A DNA stretch of 64,000 nucleotides from Thalassobius sp002708925 (GCF_049803795.1 NZ_JBNAGJ010000005.1:248001-312000), one strand, 5' to 3'; counted from the stretch's first letter, positions 8,383-18,207 are shown. Made by a program: numbers and translations. The notes: generated from the sequence alone by a model not told the origin.

Positions 8383-9309
8383 TTAGTGCGTGCCTTCGTA
8401 GGCTTCTTCGCCCTCGCCAAGGGAATCCTTGTCAAGGTTCTTACCGATGCTTTCCTCGCCCTCGATGAATTCGAGCAAGGAACGGTAGAAGAAGGCTACG
8501 GCGTGAAGAAAGACCATTGCGGCGAATGCGATCAGCAGGATCTTGAACAGGAAATACCCGTTGAATCCGTTGGGCGAAAACCCGATCGTTTCCACATTCC
8601 ACCGCAAGGCGCGGGATTTCATGACCAGACGTTCCACAGTGTCGCTGGCCGAGGGTTTCGGCACGATCAGATGCCGCCACATGAAGAACCAGCCATACAT
8701 CCAGACCAGAACCGCCATCGGCATCATGAACAAAAGCGCGCCCACCATATCGACGACCCGCTTGGCCCGGTGCGAAATGCCCGAATAGATCAGATCCACC
8801 CGCACATGCCCGCCCTGCACAAAGGTGTAGGTGGCGCACAGGCAAACGACCATGGCGTTATACAGCTTCAGCTCTTCGGCGAACCAGCTGATGTCCATTT
8901 GCAGCGGAATACCGAAGCCGAACGACATGTCGGGCCGGGCGAAAACGCGCTGCATGAAGACGATCACGATCTGCTGAAACACCATCAGCAACCCGGCCCA
9001 GGCAAAGAACCGCCCCACCGTGTTGGCAAAGCCCTCCAGCCCGATCACCATGCCCCACATGAACCGGCGGAACACCAGCCCAAAGGCCGTCAGCACCAGA
9101 AAGAGCGTGAAAACCACAAAAAAGAACTCGACCGAGCCCCCGTAATAGACAAAGCGCATGATCGAGGCCTTGTCCGCCCAGTCCAGCCAAAGCTGCGGGT
9201 GGGTGGCTGCGTAGCCAAGATTATAGAAGGCAAGTCCGATGTTCTGAATGACCCACCAGAGCCCGTCAAACAGGGCCCCAATGGCCGATACGCCACTTTC
9301 TTCCTGCAT
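8383..9309 (-). CDS. TRAP transporter small permease (DctQ-type, long form)
   Basis: 308 residues, nearly twice the usual DctQ length. Hydrophobic segments include FFFVVFTLFLVLTAFGLVF, LLMVFQQIVIVFMQRVF, and MPMAVLVWMYGWFFMW, with the DctQ-like GGHVRVDLIYS after a membrane helix. The C-terminus adds another membrane helix (FKILLIAFAAMVFLHAVAFF) and an acidic tail. The subunit partners the large permease in the membrane. It lies between the binding protein and DctM, with a hairpin in the dctP-dctQ gap that could lower permease expression relative to the binding protein. Confidence 0.87.
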   Translation of the reverse strand: MQEESGVSAIGALFDGLWWVIQNIGLAFYNLGYAATHPQLWLDWADKASIMRFVYYGGSVEFFFVVFTLFLVLTAFGLVFRRFMWGMVIGLEGFANTVGRFFAWAGLLMVFQQIVIVFMQRVFARPDMSFGFGIPLQMDISWFAEELKLYNAMVVCLCATYTFVQGGHVRVDLIYSGISHRAKRVVDMVGALLFMMPMAVLVWMYGWFFMWRHLIVPKPSASDTVERLVMKSRALRWNVETIGFSPNGFNGYFLFKILLIAFAAMVFLHAVAFFYRSLLEFIEGEESIGKNLDKDSLGEGEEAYEGTH

Positions 9310-9370
9310 GTATCCCCCGGATAGTTGCTTGCTGCTGGCCGGCGTTTGACGCCTGTGCTGTCAGCAAGTG

Positions 9371-9398
9371 AAAAACGGCCCCCCGCACGCGGCGGGGG
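9371..9398 (-). terminator. Attenuating hairpin between binding protein and permease genes
   Basis: On the minus strand the sequence forms a 7-bp GC stem (CCCCCGC/GCGGGGG) and then GGCCGTTTTT. It lies between the TRAP binding-protein gene and the small permease. Such a partial terminator would make more binding protein than permease, as is common for solute-binding operons. Confidence 0.7.
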
Positions 9399-9423
9399 AC
9401 CAGATTGGTGCTAAGCGTGCGAA

Positions 9424-10509
<1,086 letters not shown>

Positions 10510-10610
10510 CGGTATCCTCCCAGATAGTTTAACTGTCCGCCCCTTTGGGCAGACGGATCGTTTGAAGTGTGACGAAACTACCTGACCGCCTTCGTATTGG
10601 AATACCTACT

Positions 10611-10620
10611 ACTACGTAGT
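10611..10620. promoter_or_regulatory. Perfect palindrome in the TRAP/two-component intergenic region
   Basis: ACTACGTAGT is a perfect 10-bp palindrome preceded by TACCTACT, 102 bp upstream of the TRAP binding-protein start and 137 bp upstream of the kinase. As the only strong dyad in this divergent gap it is the best candidate site for the neighbouring NarL-type regulator. This is inference. Confidence 0.45.
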
Positions 10621-10756
10621 CCGCCGCATTTTTTGTCACAAATTACCCCCGCAGCCCCGATTACGACCGATCCTTCCAAAGGCTGCGGCGCAGAAACAGA
10701 AAGCTCTTGGCGTTGCCCTTTGCGTTTTGGGCGAACTTCTCGTATCGATTCGGCTT

Positions 10757-12193
10757 ATGTCGTGGTTTCGCAGCCTTTCCAGCCCCTCTTACGCGCAGAA
10801 GCTGTTTCTTCTGGCGACGATACCCCTTGTGGTGGCGGTGGCGGCGATTGCGATTCTGGTGGCGCATCAGTCGCGCGCCTTTGCCGAGCGCGAAATTCAG
10901 GCGCTGGAGGCCCAGATGCTGGCCGCCAAGAAAGAAGAGCTGCGCAATTACGTCACCCAGGCGCGCAACGGATTTTACTTTATCTACGGGCTTGCCTCGC
11001 CCGAGGATGAGGACGCCAAGCGCCAGGTCGCGCAGATTCTGGCGGCGATGATCTATGGCTCGGACGGGTTTTTCTTTGTCTATGACTATAACGGCACCAA
11101 TCTGGTCAGCCCGCGCCAGACGGAATATATCGGCCGCAACTGGACCGGGCTGTCGGATTCGAACGGCACCCCCATCGTGGACAAGTTCATCGATCTGGCG
11201 CGCGGCGGGGCGGGCTGGCACGAATTTCTGTGGGAAAAACCCTCGACCGGGCAAGAGGCCGAAATGGTCGCCTATGTTCTGGGGCTACAGGATTGGCAAT
11301 GGGCGATCGGCACGGGCGTGTTCATCGACGACGTGAAGGCCAGCGTCGCCGCCGCCCGCGCCGATGTCGAGGACCGCGTGCGCCGCACATTTTATTATAT
11401 CGGGGTGATCACCTTTGCCGCGCTGATGCTGGTGTTCATTTCCGGCATGGCGCTGAACATCCGCGAACGCCGGCTGGCCGATGCCAAGCTCAAACAGCTG
11501 ACCCAGCGGGTGTTCGACGCCCAGGAAGAGGAACGCGGCCGCGTCGCGCGCGAATTGCATGACGGGATCAGTCAGAACCTGGTCGGGGTGCGCTATGCGC
11601 TGGACAGCGCCAGCCGGCGGCTCAGCCAGACCGACATGCGCGAGGATCGGGGCGTTGCCCTTCTGGACCGCGGAATCGAGCACCTGTCAGGCGCCATCCA
11701 AGAGGTCCGCCGCATCAGCCGCGATCTGCGCCCCGGTGTGCTGGACGATCTGGGCCTGGGCCCCGCCGTCAAATCCCTGACCGAGGATTTCAGCGCCCGC
11801 ACCGGGATCACCGCCGATTTTTCGACCGTGGTGTTCCGCAACCGGCTGGATCAGGAATCCAAGATTGCGCTGTACCGGATCGCCCAGGAGGCGCTGACCA
11901 ACATCGAGCGCCACTCGGGCGCGACGCGGGTTTCAGTGGATCTGCGCGGCCACCGGACTGGCGCGACCTTGCAGATTCAGGATAATGGGTCGGGGATTGC
12001 GCAATCTGTTCTGTCAGAACGCGGCAAAGGAGGGCTTGGATTGCGCAACATGCAAGAACGGATAGACCAGTTGGATGGGACTTTGACGATTTCCAGCACC
12101 CGCTCGGGCACGCTGATCGAGGCCCGCGTGCCCCTGTCGCACCTGCTGCCCCCCGAAGACGTCTCGGACACCAATAAGAAGGCCGCTGAATGA
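10757..12193 (+). CDS. Cache-domain sensor histidine kinase (NarL/DegS type)
   Basis: 478 residues from the ATG at 10757. A membrane helix (about 15-35) leads into a periplasmic single Cache domain (about 36-200: FYFIYG, GFFFVYDYNGTNLVS, GWHEFLWEKP). A second helix (TFAALMLVFISGMAL) is followed by HisKA_3 with the phospho-acceptor His in ARELHDGISQNL (near residue 268) and a C-terminal HATPase with DNGSGI and GGLGLRNMQERI. It phosphorylates the response regulator whose ATG overlaps its stop (ATGA). Cache sensors of this kind bind small carboxylates, and the gene is divergent from a TRAP operon, so it probably senses the transported substrate. Confidence 0.88.
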   Translation: MSWFRSLSSPSYAQKLFLLATIPLVVAVAAIAILVAHQSRAFAEREIQALEAQMLAAKKEELRNYVTQARNGFYFIYGLASPEDEDAKRQVAQILAAMIYGSDGFFFVYDYNGTNLVSPRQTEYIGRNWTGLSDSNGTPIVDKFIDLARGGAGWHEFLWEKPSTGQEAEMVAYVLGLQDWQWAIGTGVFIDDVKASVAAARADVEDRVRRTFYYIGVITFAALMLVFISGMALNIRERRLADAKLKQLTQRVFDAQEEERGRVARELHDGISQNLVGVRYALDSASRRLSQTDMREDRGVALLDRGIEHLSGAIQEVRRISRDLRPGVLDDLGLGPAVKSLTEDFSARTGITADFSTVVFRNRLDQESKIALYRIAQEALTNIERHSGATRVSVDLRGHRTGATLQIQDNGSGIAQSVLSERGKGGLGLRNMQERIDQLDGTLTISSTRSGTLIEARVPLSHLLPPEDVSDTNKKAAE

Positions 12194-12834
12194 ATACTCC
12201 GATCAAAGTCGTGATCGTGGACGATCACCCCATGGTGGCCGAAGGCATCCAGGCCGTGCTGGAATCCTATGACGATATCCAGGTGCTGTGCGCGCTGAAA
12301 ACCGGCCGCGAGATCGTGGACCAGGCCGAGGCGCTGGCCGCGGATGTGATCCTGATGGACCTGAACATGCCCGAGATCGGCGGGCTGACCGCCACCGAGA
12401 TGATCCTGGAGCAGCGCCCCGACACGCGTATCCTGATCCTGTCGATGCATGACAGCCCTGAATATATTTCCTCGGCGCTGAGCCACGGGGCCAAGGGATA
12501 TGTGCTGAAAGACGTGCCAACCGAAGAGATCAAGACCGCCATCGACACGGTGATGCGCGGCGAGCGGTATCTGTGCACGGGTGCCAAGGGATCCTTGCAG
12601 CCCGAGGGCGATGGCGCGCGCGAGCAGCTGACCGGGCGCGAGCAGACGGTGCTGCTGCAACTGGCGCAGGGAAAATCCAACAAAGAGGTTGCGCTGGCGC
12701 TGGATATCTCGGTGCGGACGGTGGAGACGCATCGCAAGAATATCAAACGCAAGCTTGGGATATCCTCGACCGCGGGCCTGACACGCTATGCGCTGGAACA
12801 CGGGGTGTTGCAGGGGACGGGTGTGAGCCTTTGA
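12190..12834 (+). CDS. LuxR/NarL-family response regulator
   Basis: 214 residues. The receiver domain has the acidic pair (VDDHP), the phosphorylated Asp in VILMDLNMPE (near residue 57), and conserved SMHD and KGYVLKD. The C-terminal LuxR helix-turn-helix reads LTGREQTVLLQLAQGKSNKEVA. It is translationally coupled to the kinase by a 4-bp ATGA overlap. It most likely controls the divergent TRAP operon; the palindrome at 10611 is a candidate site. Confidence 0.92.
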   Translation: MNTPIKVVIVDDHPMVAEGIQAVLESYDDIQVLCALKTGREIVDQAEALAADVILMDLNMPEIGGLTATEMILEQRPDTRILILSMHDSPEYISSALSHGAKGYVLKDVPTEEIKTAIDTVMRGERYLCTGAKGSLQPEGDGAREQLTGREQTVLLQLAQGKSNKEVALALDISVRTVETHRKNIKRKLGISSTAGLTRYALEHGVLQGTGVSL

Positions 12835-12908
12835 TCCGAAGGGGCGCGCCCTGACGGGCGCGCGCTGGATATCTCGGCATTCGGCCTAGCGGCCTGCTGC
12901 CTCGGGAA

Positions 12909-12930
12909 AGGGGGCGCTGGCGCGCCCCCT
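12909..12930. terminator. Hairpin between convergent genes
   Basis: AGGGGGCGC-TGGC-GCGCCCCCT is a 9-bp perfect stem between the response-regulator stop and the phoX stop. There is no clear T-run on either side, so termination strength is uncertain, but its place between convergent genes suggests a bidirectional terminator. Confidence 0.5.
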
Positions 12931-12945
12931 GCCCTTGCTGATCGG

Positions 12946-14814
12946 TTAGCCGATCATTTCGCCATCTTTGCGCCAGACCGACACGACCGAGGAACGGGGT
13001 TTGCCGTTGCCATCGGGCCATTGGCCGCCCGGGTGCTGTACGCCGACAAAGGCCACTTTCTTGTCCGCCGACCAGCACAGGCCGGTGACTTCGGCGCCTT
13101 TGGGGACGGTCATGAAGCGGGCGATCTCACCGGTTTCGGGGTTGCCCACCAGCATCTGGTTATTGCCCATGCCGGCGAATTCGCCTTCGTTGCTGTCTTT
13201 GCCGTCGGTCTGGATCCACAGCATCCCGTCGGACGAGAACGCCATGCCATCGGGCGAGTTGAACATGTTGCCCGCGTTGATATTGTCCGAGCCCGCATAG
13301 GCGTTGTTATAGACGGTCGGGTTGCCCGCCATCACGTAAAGATCCCAGGTGAAGCTGTCTGCGGCGTGGTTTTCATCCGCCGGGGTCCAGCGCACGATCT
13401 GACCGTAGTTGTTGGTCTCACGCGGGTTGGGGCCGTTAACGGAGATGTCATCGCCGCCCTTGTTGGGCTTCTTGCCGCGGTTTTTGTTGTTGGTCAGGGC
13501 GCAGTATGCCTCGGGTTTCAGCGGGTTGGCGGCGACCCATTCGGGGCGGTCCATGGTGGTGCCTTTGACGGCCGAGGCGCCCATACGGGTGAAGGCCAGG
13601 ATTTCAGCGGCGGACATGCCGGTGGTTTCCGGGGTCAGGGCCAGCCATTCGCCGGTCTGGTCGTCGTTGAACTTGGCCACATAGAGCGTGCCGTCGTCCA
13701 GCAGGCCTTCGGTGCTGCCACCGGGCGTGTAGGTGCCGGTCGAGACATAACGGTACAGATATTCGCCGCGTTCGTCATCGCCCAGATAGACCACGATACG
13801 GCCGTCCTTGGCGTGGACCATTTCGGCGTTTTCGTGCTTGAACCGGCCCAGAGCGGTGCGTTTCACCGGGGTGCTGGTGGGATCGGTGGGGTCAATCTCG
13901 GTGATGAAACCGTGGCGGTGGGGCTCGTTCGGTTCATTCGAGATGTCATAGCGCGGGTCGAACTTTTCATAGGCATAGCGGCCCTGCCCGCCGATACCAT
14001 AGCGTTTGTAGCCCTCGCCCGCGGGCATGTCGCCCGTCGCGCCGAAATAGCCGTTAAAGTTTTCCTCGCAGGTCAGATAGGTGCCCCACAGCGTCTTACC
14101 CGAGCCGCAGTTGTTCATCGTGCCCAGAACGGTGCGGCCTTCGGGATCGGCCTTGGTTTTCACCAGATCGTGCCCCGCCAGAGGCCCCGCCAGAACCATC
14201 GGAGTTTCATGGGTGATGCGGCGATTATAAGGGCTGTCCAGCACAACCTGATAGCCATTGCCGCTGTCGGCCACTTCCATCACGGTGACACCTTGCAGGT
14301 TTTTCAGCAGGTTCACCTCATCGGCGCTGCGCGGGGTGCCCGCAGCCTCGGCCGGCAGGTTGATCTTGGGGTTCACATATTCCGAGTTCACCGCGATCAG
14401 CTGTTTGCCGTCTACCTCGAACAGCTCCATCCCGTCGGTGTTTTCGCCGAATACCTTGTCCGACATGTCCACCGAAACGCCGGTTTCGGGCGAATAGGCG
14501 CCCTCGGCCTCGGAAAACAGCGCATCGCCCCAGCGGGTCAGCACCTTCCAGTCATAGCCTTCGGGCACGTGGATGTCGTAATCGGTGGCAATGTCGATGG
14601 GCTGGAAGTTGAACCCGTTGGTCATCGCCGCCGCGCTGTCCAGCAGGCCCGCGCCAAACACAGCCGCACCCGAGCCAAAGGCCAGCGCCCCGCCCAGGAA
14701 CCCACGGCGCGAGATCGCGCGGTCCACCACGGCATCAAAGCCGTTTTCCGCCGGGCGCGGATCGCGCATTTCGTCAAATTCATCCCAGGACAGATCGCTG
14801 CTGTCGTTTTGCAT
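12946..14814 (-). CDS. phoX: PhoX-family alkaline phosphatase (DUF839)
   Basis: 622 residues. The N-terminus carries a twin-arginine signal (AISRRGFLGGALAFGS) about 35 residues in, so the folded enzyme is exported by Tat. The PhoX core is recognised from NNCGSGKTLWGTYLTCEENF (residues ~235-254), whose Cys and Glu residues belong to the Fe/Ca centre, and from SPDGMAFSSDGMLWIQTDG near the C-terminus, a metal-binding strand. PhoX frees phosphate from organic phosphates in the periplasm and is common in marine alphaproteobacteria. It is a single gene; only one weak Pho-box-like half site (TTGTCAC on the minus strand near 14,902) was found upstream. Confidence 0.9.
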   Translation of the reverse strand: MQNDSSDLSWDEFDEMRDPRPAENGFDAVVDRAISRRGFLGGALAFGSGAAVFGAGLLDSAAAMTNGFNFQPIDIATDYDIHVPEGYDWKVLTRWGDALFSEAEGAYSPETGVSVDMSDKVFGENTDGMELFEVDGKQLIAVNSEYVNPKINLPAEAAGTPRSADEVNLLKNLQGVTVMEVADSGNGYQVVLDSPYNRRITHETPMVLAGPLAGHDLVKTKADPEGRTVLGTMNNCGSGKTLWGTYLTCEENFNGYFGATGDMPAGEGYKRYGIGGQGRYAYEKFDPRYDISNEPNEPHRHGFITEIDPTDPTSTPVKRTALGRFKHENAEMVHAKDGRIVVYLGDDERGEYLYRYVSTGTYTPGGSTEGLLDDGTLYVAKFNDDQTGEWLALTPETTGMSAAEILAFTRMGASAVKGTTMDRPEWVAANPLKPEAYCALTNNKNRGKKPNKGGDDISVNGPNPRETNNYGQIVRWTPADENHAADSFTWDLYVMAGNPTVYNNAYAGSDNINAGNMFNSPDGMAFSSDGMLWIQTDGKDSNEGEFAGMGNNQMLVGNPETGEIARFMTVPKGAEVTGLCWSADKKVAFVGVQHPGGQWPDGNGKPRSSVVSVWRKDGEMIG

Positions 14815-15111
14815 GGCTCGTCTCTCTTGCTATGTATGAGGTTCAAACTTGAAGGGCCCAGACTGCCCGGCCCCATCCTGACCGACAGGTCGCGCGTTTT
14901 CGTGACAAAGATGTAAAGCAAATATGAAGACTATCTAACAGAGCGCCGCCCCACGCGTAAATCCGCACACAGGCTGCCCCTGAGGCAAATCAGCAGGAAA
15001 AGCGTCAGAAACCCCGCCCATTTTTTCGCTTTGTTGCGCAAAAAATAATGAAATCGCAATTTTCGCAAAGATTTTACACCAGAAATGTTCGGCAAAGGTG
15101 TGTTTTCGCGG

Positions 15112-15140
15112 TTGACGCTCCTGTTCTGCGCTCCTAATGT
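15112..15140 (+). promoter_or_regulatory. Sigma-70-type promoter of the ilv operon
   Basis: TTGACG (15112-15117), a 17-bp spacer and TAATGT (15135-15140). Transcription would start near 15,147, which places the leader-peptide ATG about 20 nt into the transcript with GGAG in between. Confidence 0.7.
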
Positions 15141-15165
15141 CGCGCTCGCACGAAGGAGCCTTTGG

Positions 15166-15213
15166 ATGAGCACGCTAGTCGTAATCGTAGGTAGATGGCG
15201 CATGGGCCGGTAA
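15166..15213 (+). CDS. ilv leader peptide (15 residues, LVVIV control codons)
   Basis: A short frame ATG-AGC-ACG-CTA-GTC-GTA-ATC-GTA-... encodes MSTLVVIVGRWRMGR. It contains a run of Leu, Val, Val, Ile, Val, the three amino acids whose synthesis the next genes serve. It has a Shine-Dalgarno GGAG 8 bp upstream. The peptide itself need not have a function; ribosome stalling at the control codons when branched-chain aminoacyl-tRNA is scarce is the signal for the attenuator that follows. Confidence 0.88.
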   Translation: MSTLVVIVGRWRMGR

Positions 15214-15270
15214 CGGACACCATAACGGTACCCCATGCGCCCCCGACTGAACATCGGGGGCTTTTCTTTG
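15197..15270 (+). promoter_or_regulatory. Branched-chain amino-acid attenuator (antiterminator and terminator)
   Basis: Two mutually exclusive hairpins. The antiterminator is a perfect 10-bp stem, GGCGCATGGG (15197-15206) with CCCATGCGCC (15232-15241). The terminator is an 8-bp stem, GCCCCCGA (15239-15246) with TCGGGGGC (15254-15261), followed by TTTTCTTT. They share 15239-15241. A ribosome stalled at the control codons (15175-15189) leaves the first arm free, so the antiterminator forms; a ribosome that reaches the stop at 15211 covers that arm, so the terminator forms. This is the classic logic of amino-acid attenuation. Confidence 0.87.
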
Positions 15271-15305
15271 GCAGATACAGTGACGTCGTAAACGGAGCAA
15301 ACAAG

Positions 15306-17060
15306 ATGACACGTCAAATGACCGGAGCGAAAATGGTAGTTCAAGCCCTCAAGGATCAGGGTGTGGACGTCGTATTCGGATACCCCGGTGGCGCTGTGCT
15401 ACCGATTTACGATGAGATTTTTCAGCAAAATGACATCCGTCACATTCTGGTGCGCCACGAACAGGGCGCGGTGCACGCCGCCGAGGGCTATGCCCGCTCG
15501 ACCGGGAAACCGGGCTGCGTTCTGGTGACCTCGGGGCCTGGGGCCACCAATGCGGTGACCGGGCTGACCGATGCGCTGCTGGACAGCATCCCGATTGTTG
15601 TGCTGACCGGCCAGGTGCCGACCTTCATGATCGGCTCGGACGCCTTCCAAGAGGCGGACACGGTGGGCATCACCCGCTCGTGCACGAAACATAACTGGCT
15701 GGTCAAGGAAACCGATCAGCTGGCCGCCACCCTGCACGAGGCCTTTCACGTTGCCACCTCGGGCCGCCCTGGCCCGGTGCTGATCGACATTCCCAAGGAC
15801 GTGCAATTCGCCACCGGCGAATATACCGCCCCGCAGAAGGTCTCGACCAGCCGCTACAAACCGCAGGTCAAAGGCGACATGGAGGCCATCACCGAGCTGG
15901 TCGCCGCGATTGAGACCGCAAAGAAGCCGGTTTTCTATACCGGCGGCGGGGTGATCAACTCGGGCCCCGCGGCCAGCACCCTGCTGCGCGAACTGGTGGA
16001 ACAGACCGGATTTCCAATCACCAGCACGCTGATGGGCCTGGGGGCCTACCCGGCCTCGGGCGATAAATGGCTGGGGATGCTGGGGATGCACGGCCTGTAC
16101 GAGGCCAACATGGCGATGCACGACTGCGACCTGATGATCAACATCGGCGCGCGGTTCGATGACCGGATCACCGGCCGCATCGACGCGTTCAGCCCAGGCT
16201 CGGTCAAGGCGCATATCGACATTGACCCGTCCTCGATCAACAAGGTGATCCGCGTGGACATCCCGATTGTCGGCGATGTGGCCCATGTGCTGGAGGACAT
16301 CCTGAAAGTCTGGAAAGCCCGTGGACGCCAGACCGACAAGGCCGCGCTGAGCGAATGGTGGAAACAGCTGGACGCGTGGAAATCGGTGAAATGCCTGACC
16401 TACAAGGGCTCGGACAAGATCATCAAACCGCAATACGCGCTGGAACGGCTGGAGGCCCTGACCAAGGACCACGACCGCTATATCTGCACCGAGGTCGGCC
16501 AGCACCAGATGTGGGCCGCGCAGTTCCTGGGCTTTGACGATCCCAACCGCTGGATGACCTCGGGCGGTCTGGGCACGATGGGCTATGGCACGCCGGCCTC
16601 GATCGGGGTGCAGATGGCGCATCGTGACAGCCTGGTGATCAACGTCGCGGGCGAGGCCAGCTGGCTGATGAACATGCAGGAAATGGGCACCGCCGTTCAG
16701 TTCCGCCTGCCGGTGAAACAGTTCATCCTGAACAACGAACGCCTGGGCATGGTCCGCCAGTGGCAGGAACTGCTGCATGGCGAGCGCTACTCGCATTCGT
16801 GGTCCGAGGCCCTGCCCGATTTCGTCAAGCTGGCCGAGGCCTTTGGCGCCAAGGGCATCTATTGCGACAACCCCGACGATCTGGATGACGCCATCCTGGA
16901 GATGATCAACTATGACGGGCCGGTGATCTTCGATTGCCTGGTGGAAAAGCACGAAAACTGCTTCCCGATGATCCCGTCGGGCGCGCCGCATAATGAAATG
17001 CTGATGGGCGATGCCAACACCCAGGACGCCATCGGCAAAACCGGCGCCGTTCTGGTGTGA
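15306..17060 (+). CDS. ilvB: Acetolactate synthase, large (catalytic) subunit
   Basis: 584 residues from the ATG at 15306 (GGAG upstream); an in-frame ATG at 15195 lies inside the attenuator and cannot be the start. N-terminal TPP-binding domain with GYPGGAVLPIYDE and the catalytic Glu in VRHEQGAVHAAEGYAR; central FAD-type domain; C-terminal TPP domain with NNERLGMVRQWQELLHGERY. It condenses pyruvate with pyruvate or 2-oxobutyrate in the first step of Val, Leu and Ile synthesis. The usual GDGS/GDAS motif of the Mg-TPP site reads GEAS, with Glu at residue 450. Followed by the small subunit. Confidence 0.96.
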   Translation: MTRQMTGAKMVVQALKDQGVDVVFGYPGGAVLPIYDEIFQQNDIRHILVRHEQGAVHAAEGYARSTGKPGCVLVTSGPGATNAVTGLTDALLDSIPIVVLTGQVPTFMIGSDAFQEADTVGITRSCTKHNWLVKETDQLAATLHEAFHVATSGRPGPVLIDIPKDVQFATGEYTAPQKVSTSRYKPQVKGDMEAITELVAAIETAKKPVFYTGGGVINSGPAASTLLRELVEQTGFPITSTLMGLGAYPASGDKWLGMLGMHGLYEANMAMHDCDLMINIGARFDDRITGRIDAFSPGSVKAHIDIDPSSINKVIRVDIPIVGDVAHVLEDILKVWKARGRQTDKAALSEWWKQLDAWKSVKCLTYKGSDKIIKPQYALERLEALTKDHDRYICTEVGQHQMWAAQFLGFDDPNRWMTSGGLGTMGYGTPASIGVQMAHRDSLVINVAGEASWLMNMQEMGTAVQFRLPVKQFILNNERLGMVRQWQELLHGERYSHSWSEALPDFVKLAEAFGAKGIYCDNPDDLDDAILEMINYDGPVIFDCLVEKHENCFPMIPSGAPHNEMLMGDANTQDAIGKTGAVLV

Positions 17061-17119
17061 TGAGCCTCGGGGGGCCCAGCGTCCCCCGCCCCCAAAGGAT
17101 AGAAAAGAAGAGAAACGAC

Positions 17120-17680
17120 ATGTCTGCTCTACAAATCAAAAAAGGCTCGTCCAAGCATTCCGCCTATAACCTGCGGCCCAATTTTTCCGATGTCAGCGAA
17201 AAGCACACTCTGGCCGTCATCGTGGATAACGAGGCCGGGGTTCTGGCCCGCGTCATCGGCCTGTTTGGCGCGCGCGGCTATAACATCGACAGCCTGACCG
17301 TGGCCGAGATCGACCACGCGGGCCATCGTTCCCGCATCACCATCGTCACCACCGGCACGCCGCAGGTGATCGAACAGATCAAGGCGCAGCTGGGCCGCAT
17401 CGTGCCCGTGCACGAGGTCCATGACCTGACCGTCGAGGGCGACGCGGTGGAACGCGAGCTGGCGCTGATCAAGGTCCAGGGCGAAGGCGACAAACGGGTC
17501 GAGGCCCTGCGTCTGGCCGATATTTTCCGCGCCAATGCGGTGGACAGCACGCTGGGCAGCTTTGTCTTTGAAATCACCGGCACGCCCGAGAAAATCGACG
17601 CCTTTGCCGATCTGATGCGCCCTCTGGGCCTGGTCGAGGTGGCGCGCACCGGCGTGGCCGCCCTGTCGCGCGGGCTGTAA
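17120..17680 (+). CDS. ilvH: Acetolactate synthase, small (regulatory) subunit
   Basis: 186 residues. The N-terminal ACT domain has HTLAVIVDNEAGVLARVIGL and GYNIDSLTV, and the C-terminal ALS_ss_C domain ends in GLVEVARTGVAALSRG. The subunit activates the catalytic subunit and gives valine feedback inhibition. It starts at the ATG at 17120, 59 bp after ilvB, and shares its attenuated promoter. A 12-bp perfect terminator stem follows. Confidence 0.95.
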   Translation: MSALQIKKGSSKHSAYNLRPNFSDVSEKHTLAVIVDNEAGVLARVIGLFGARGYNIDSLTVAEIDHAGHRSRITIVTTGTPQVIEQIKAQLGRIVPVHEVHDLTVEGDAVERELALIKVQGEGDKRVEALRLADIFRANAVDSTLGSFVFEITGTPEKIDAFADLMRPLGLVEVARTGVAALSRGL

Positions 17681-17698
17681 TTCTTCCCGCTAAATTTG

Positions 17699-17740
17699 CC
17701 GCCCCCCGGAATGCCCGTTCCGGGGGGCGGTGTCGTTTTA
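17699..17740 (+). terminator. Strong terminator after ilvBH
   Basis: A 12-bp perfect stem (CCGCCCCCCGGA/TCCGGGGGGCGG) with an 8-nt loop, followed by TGTCGTTTTA. It ends the ilvBH transcript just before the convergent EF-hand gene. Confidence 0.9.
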
Positions 17741-17980
17741 GCTCTGCTGCGGCAGCAGGCCCGCCTCGACCATTGCGGCGGCCTCGGCGGCGTCCAGCAG
17801 ACCATCGGCCGAGATGTCATAGCCGTTGAACACGTCCTGAGTAACGGCATCGGACACGGCCTGCACCTCTTGCAGGCTGTAGGCGCCATCCCCATCCGTA
17901 TCAATGGCGGCGTCGATGCCTTCGGCCCACAGCGGAGTTGCCAGAGTGACAGCGGCAGCGGCGATCATGTATTTGGTCAT
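17738..17980 (-). CDS. Small secreted EF-hand calcium-binding protein
   Basis: 80 residues from the ATG at 17980, preceded by GGAAAGGA. Signal peptide MTKYMIAAAAVTLATPLWA, then two EF-hand loops: DTDGDGAYSLQE (canonical 12-residue loop) and DISADGLLDAAE. A periplasmic Ca2+-binding role is likely from the motifs; the partner is unknown. Its end abuts the ilvBH terminator T-run. Longer in-frame starts upstream lack a ribosome site and would place the signal peptide internally. Confidence 0.82.
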   Translation of the reverse strand: MTKYMIAAAAVTLATPLWAEGIDAAIDTDGDGAYSLQEVQAVSDAVTQDVFNGYDISADGLLDAAEAAAMVEAGLLPQQS

Positions 17981-18183
17981 TTTCAGGGTCCTTTCCGGTT
18001 TTAACGCAGCGCGTCTGTGCGCTGTACACAGACCATGCCCCCCACGCGCAGATGCCGGAACCTCGGGCGGTTTAGCCCCCGTTTTCCAGCGCACATTCGC
18101 GTGAATTGCCCCTGCGGCTCGGCAAGGAAAGGACCAGAAAAACCCCCGCGCGGCCGCTTGCCTGCTGCCCGGCCCCGAAACAG

Positions 18184-18207
18184 CAAAACGCCGCCCAGTT
18201 CGGCGGC
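18184..18207 (-). terminator. Terminator after the DUF2189 gene
   Basis: On the minus strand GCCGCC-GAACTG-GGCGGC followed by GTTTTGCTGTTTC. It lies 42 bp after the DUF2189 stop codon. Confidence 0.65.

Noticed and set aside
13021..14916. 631-codon open frame opposite phoX
   Set aside because: It mirrors the phoX codons in register, as expected in GC-rich genes. The product is Gly/Val/Arg/His-rich with no motif, and it has no ribosome site or promoter. The same applies to long frames opposite glnE (1467-2564), the TRAP permease (6398-7942), ilvB (15399-16991), the PBP1A gene (20640-22172), ispG/rodZ and others.
14902..14919. Pho box upstream of phoX
   Set aside because: One half site (TTGTCAC on the minus strand) is good, but its partner matches at only about three of seven positions.
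15195..15305. Extended N-terminus of ilvB from the ATG at 15,195
   Set aside because: This stretch is the antiterminator and terminator of the leader. It has no ribosome site, and the family start matches the ATG at 15,306.
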